Made by a program: the position numbers and the translations under genes. A DNA stretch of 6,173 bases from Omnitrophica bacterium RIFOXYB12_FULL_50_7 (GTDB taxonomy: Bacteria > Omnitrophota > Omnitrophia > Omnitrophales > Aquincolibacteriaceae), in assembly GCA_001804345.1 (NCBI GenBank), contig MHFU01000173.1:1-6173 (forward strand). The letters run 5' to 3'. Position 1 is the first letter of the stretch; the number at the start of each line of letters is the position of its first letter. The notes under the pieces are model-generated. The model made no database searches. It was given only the letters and a program-made list of their open reading frames with translations, and had not been told where the DNA came from. Of this stretch, positions 5,802 through 6,173 are shown one piece after another.

Positions 5802-6173
5802 GATCGGCTCGATTTCACAAAAGCATCCTGAAAGGGACGCGCAACTTCTTTGGCGCGGAATTTCAAAAGTTGAGCCTGGGCTTCAGCCTCGGTACGGAAC
5901 CCTCCGAGAAGAACCAGATAAAAAAGTCGCCCGCTAGGCCTTGTATTCTCTCTAACAAAAGCACGCAGACCTGCGATCCTAAAAGTTTCCACAACCTGAT
6001 CCGCATCCTGTTTGGTCGGATAGGTGACGACCTGGATCACATAAGATCCACTCCCCGGAACCGCAGTCGTAGCCGCGGCACTCCCCTCGGAAGCATGCAC
6101 TTTTTTGGGTCTGACAGGAGCGGGAGTGATGACCACGGGACGCTCAGCCACGGGCTTAGCCGGAACAACCGAC
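5798..6173 (-). CDS. SPOR-domain envelope protein, C-terminal part (N-terminus beyond window)
   Basis: The frame is open from the window edge to the TGA at 5800-5798, giving 124 residues with no stop, so this is the 3' end of a longer gene. Residues about 42-117 of the visible part form a SPOR domain: GSYVIQVVTY, a helix rich in Asp/Glu/Ala, GLRAFVREN, LFYLVLLGGFRTEAEAQAQL and a closing strand. SPOR domains bind glycan strands lacking stem peptides and so target proteins to the division septum. The preceding 40 residues are a Pro/Ala/Val/Lys-rich linker, as expected between a membrane anchor and a periplasmic SPOR domain; the anchor itself would lie outside the window. A GTG at 6151 could be read as a start, but the same composition continues upstream of it and no Shine-Dalgarno precedes it. 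It overlaps the PilZ start by 4 bp. Confidence 0.88.
   Translation of the reverse strand, partial: SVVPAKPVAERPVVITPAPVRPKKVHASEGSAAATTAVPGSGSYVIQVVTYPTKQDADQVVETFRIAGLRAFVRENTRPSGRLFYLVLLGGFRTEAEAQAQLLKFRAKEVARPFQDAFVKSSRS

Noticed and set aside
5798..6151. SPOR protein as a complete gene starting at the GTG at 6151
   Set aside because: The frame stays open to the window edge with the same Pro/Ala/Val linker composition, no Shine-Dalgarno precedes the GTG, and SPOR proteins normally need an upstream anchor.

Overview
All supported genes in this window lie on the minus strand; I found no credible plus-strand gene and no RNA gene, CRISPR array or insertion sequence. The content is bacterial. 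It includes AMP-forming acyl-CoA ligase, SPOR, PilZ and YajQ families, a Sec-type signal peptide and Shine-Dalgarno-led starts. SPOR implies a peptidoglycan wall, and two PilZ proteins plus YajQ imply cyclic-di-GMP signalling. Base composition is roughly balanced by eye. The sequence does not fix the taxon; a diderm bacterium, perhaps from a poorly cultured lineage, fits best, but that is inference.

In the direction of transcription (high to low coordinates), the window opens with a tight three-gene unit. It holds the C-terminal part of a SPOR-domain protein (6173-5798), a PilZ protein (5801-5433, sharing ATGA with the SPOR stop) and yajQ (5418-4915, 14 bp further on). A non-coding stretch of 261 bp carries a TATAAT box, a 10-bp palindrome and a strong ribosome-binding site. 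A second PilZ gene follows (4653-4264), then another 261-bp gap with two GC-rich perfect hairpins, the first of which on the minus strand looks like a terminator.

Next is a 676-residue NTE-like protein (4002-1972) with a cyclic-nucleotide-binding-like domain, a ParA-like middle region and a patatin lipase domain. Its ligand-contact arginine and oxyanion-hole arginine both appear substituted. Directly after its stop lies a wrecked thiolase gene (1971-1563): an N-terminal piece carrying the active-site Cys is joined to the C-terminal domain, with the middle missing and the frame broken at least twice. After a 114-bp gap come a secreted coiled-coil protein of unknown function (1448-780) and, 10 bp later, the N-terminal 256 residues of a long-chain acyl-CoA synthetase (769 to the window edge).

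The right half reads as an envelope and c-di-GMP module. The left half reads as a lipid module (lipase, former thiolase, acyl-CoA ligase). Possible nucleotide-sensing domains occur in both halves, but a functional link between them is only a hypothesis.
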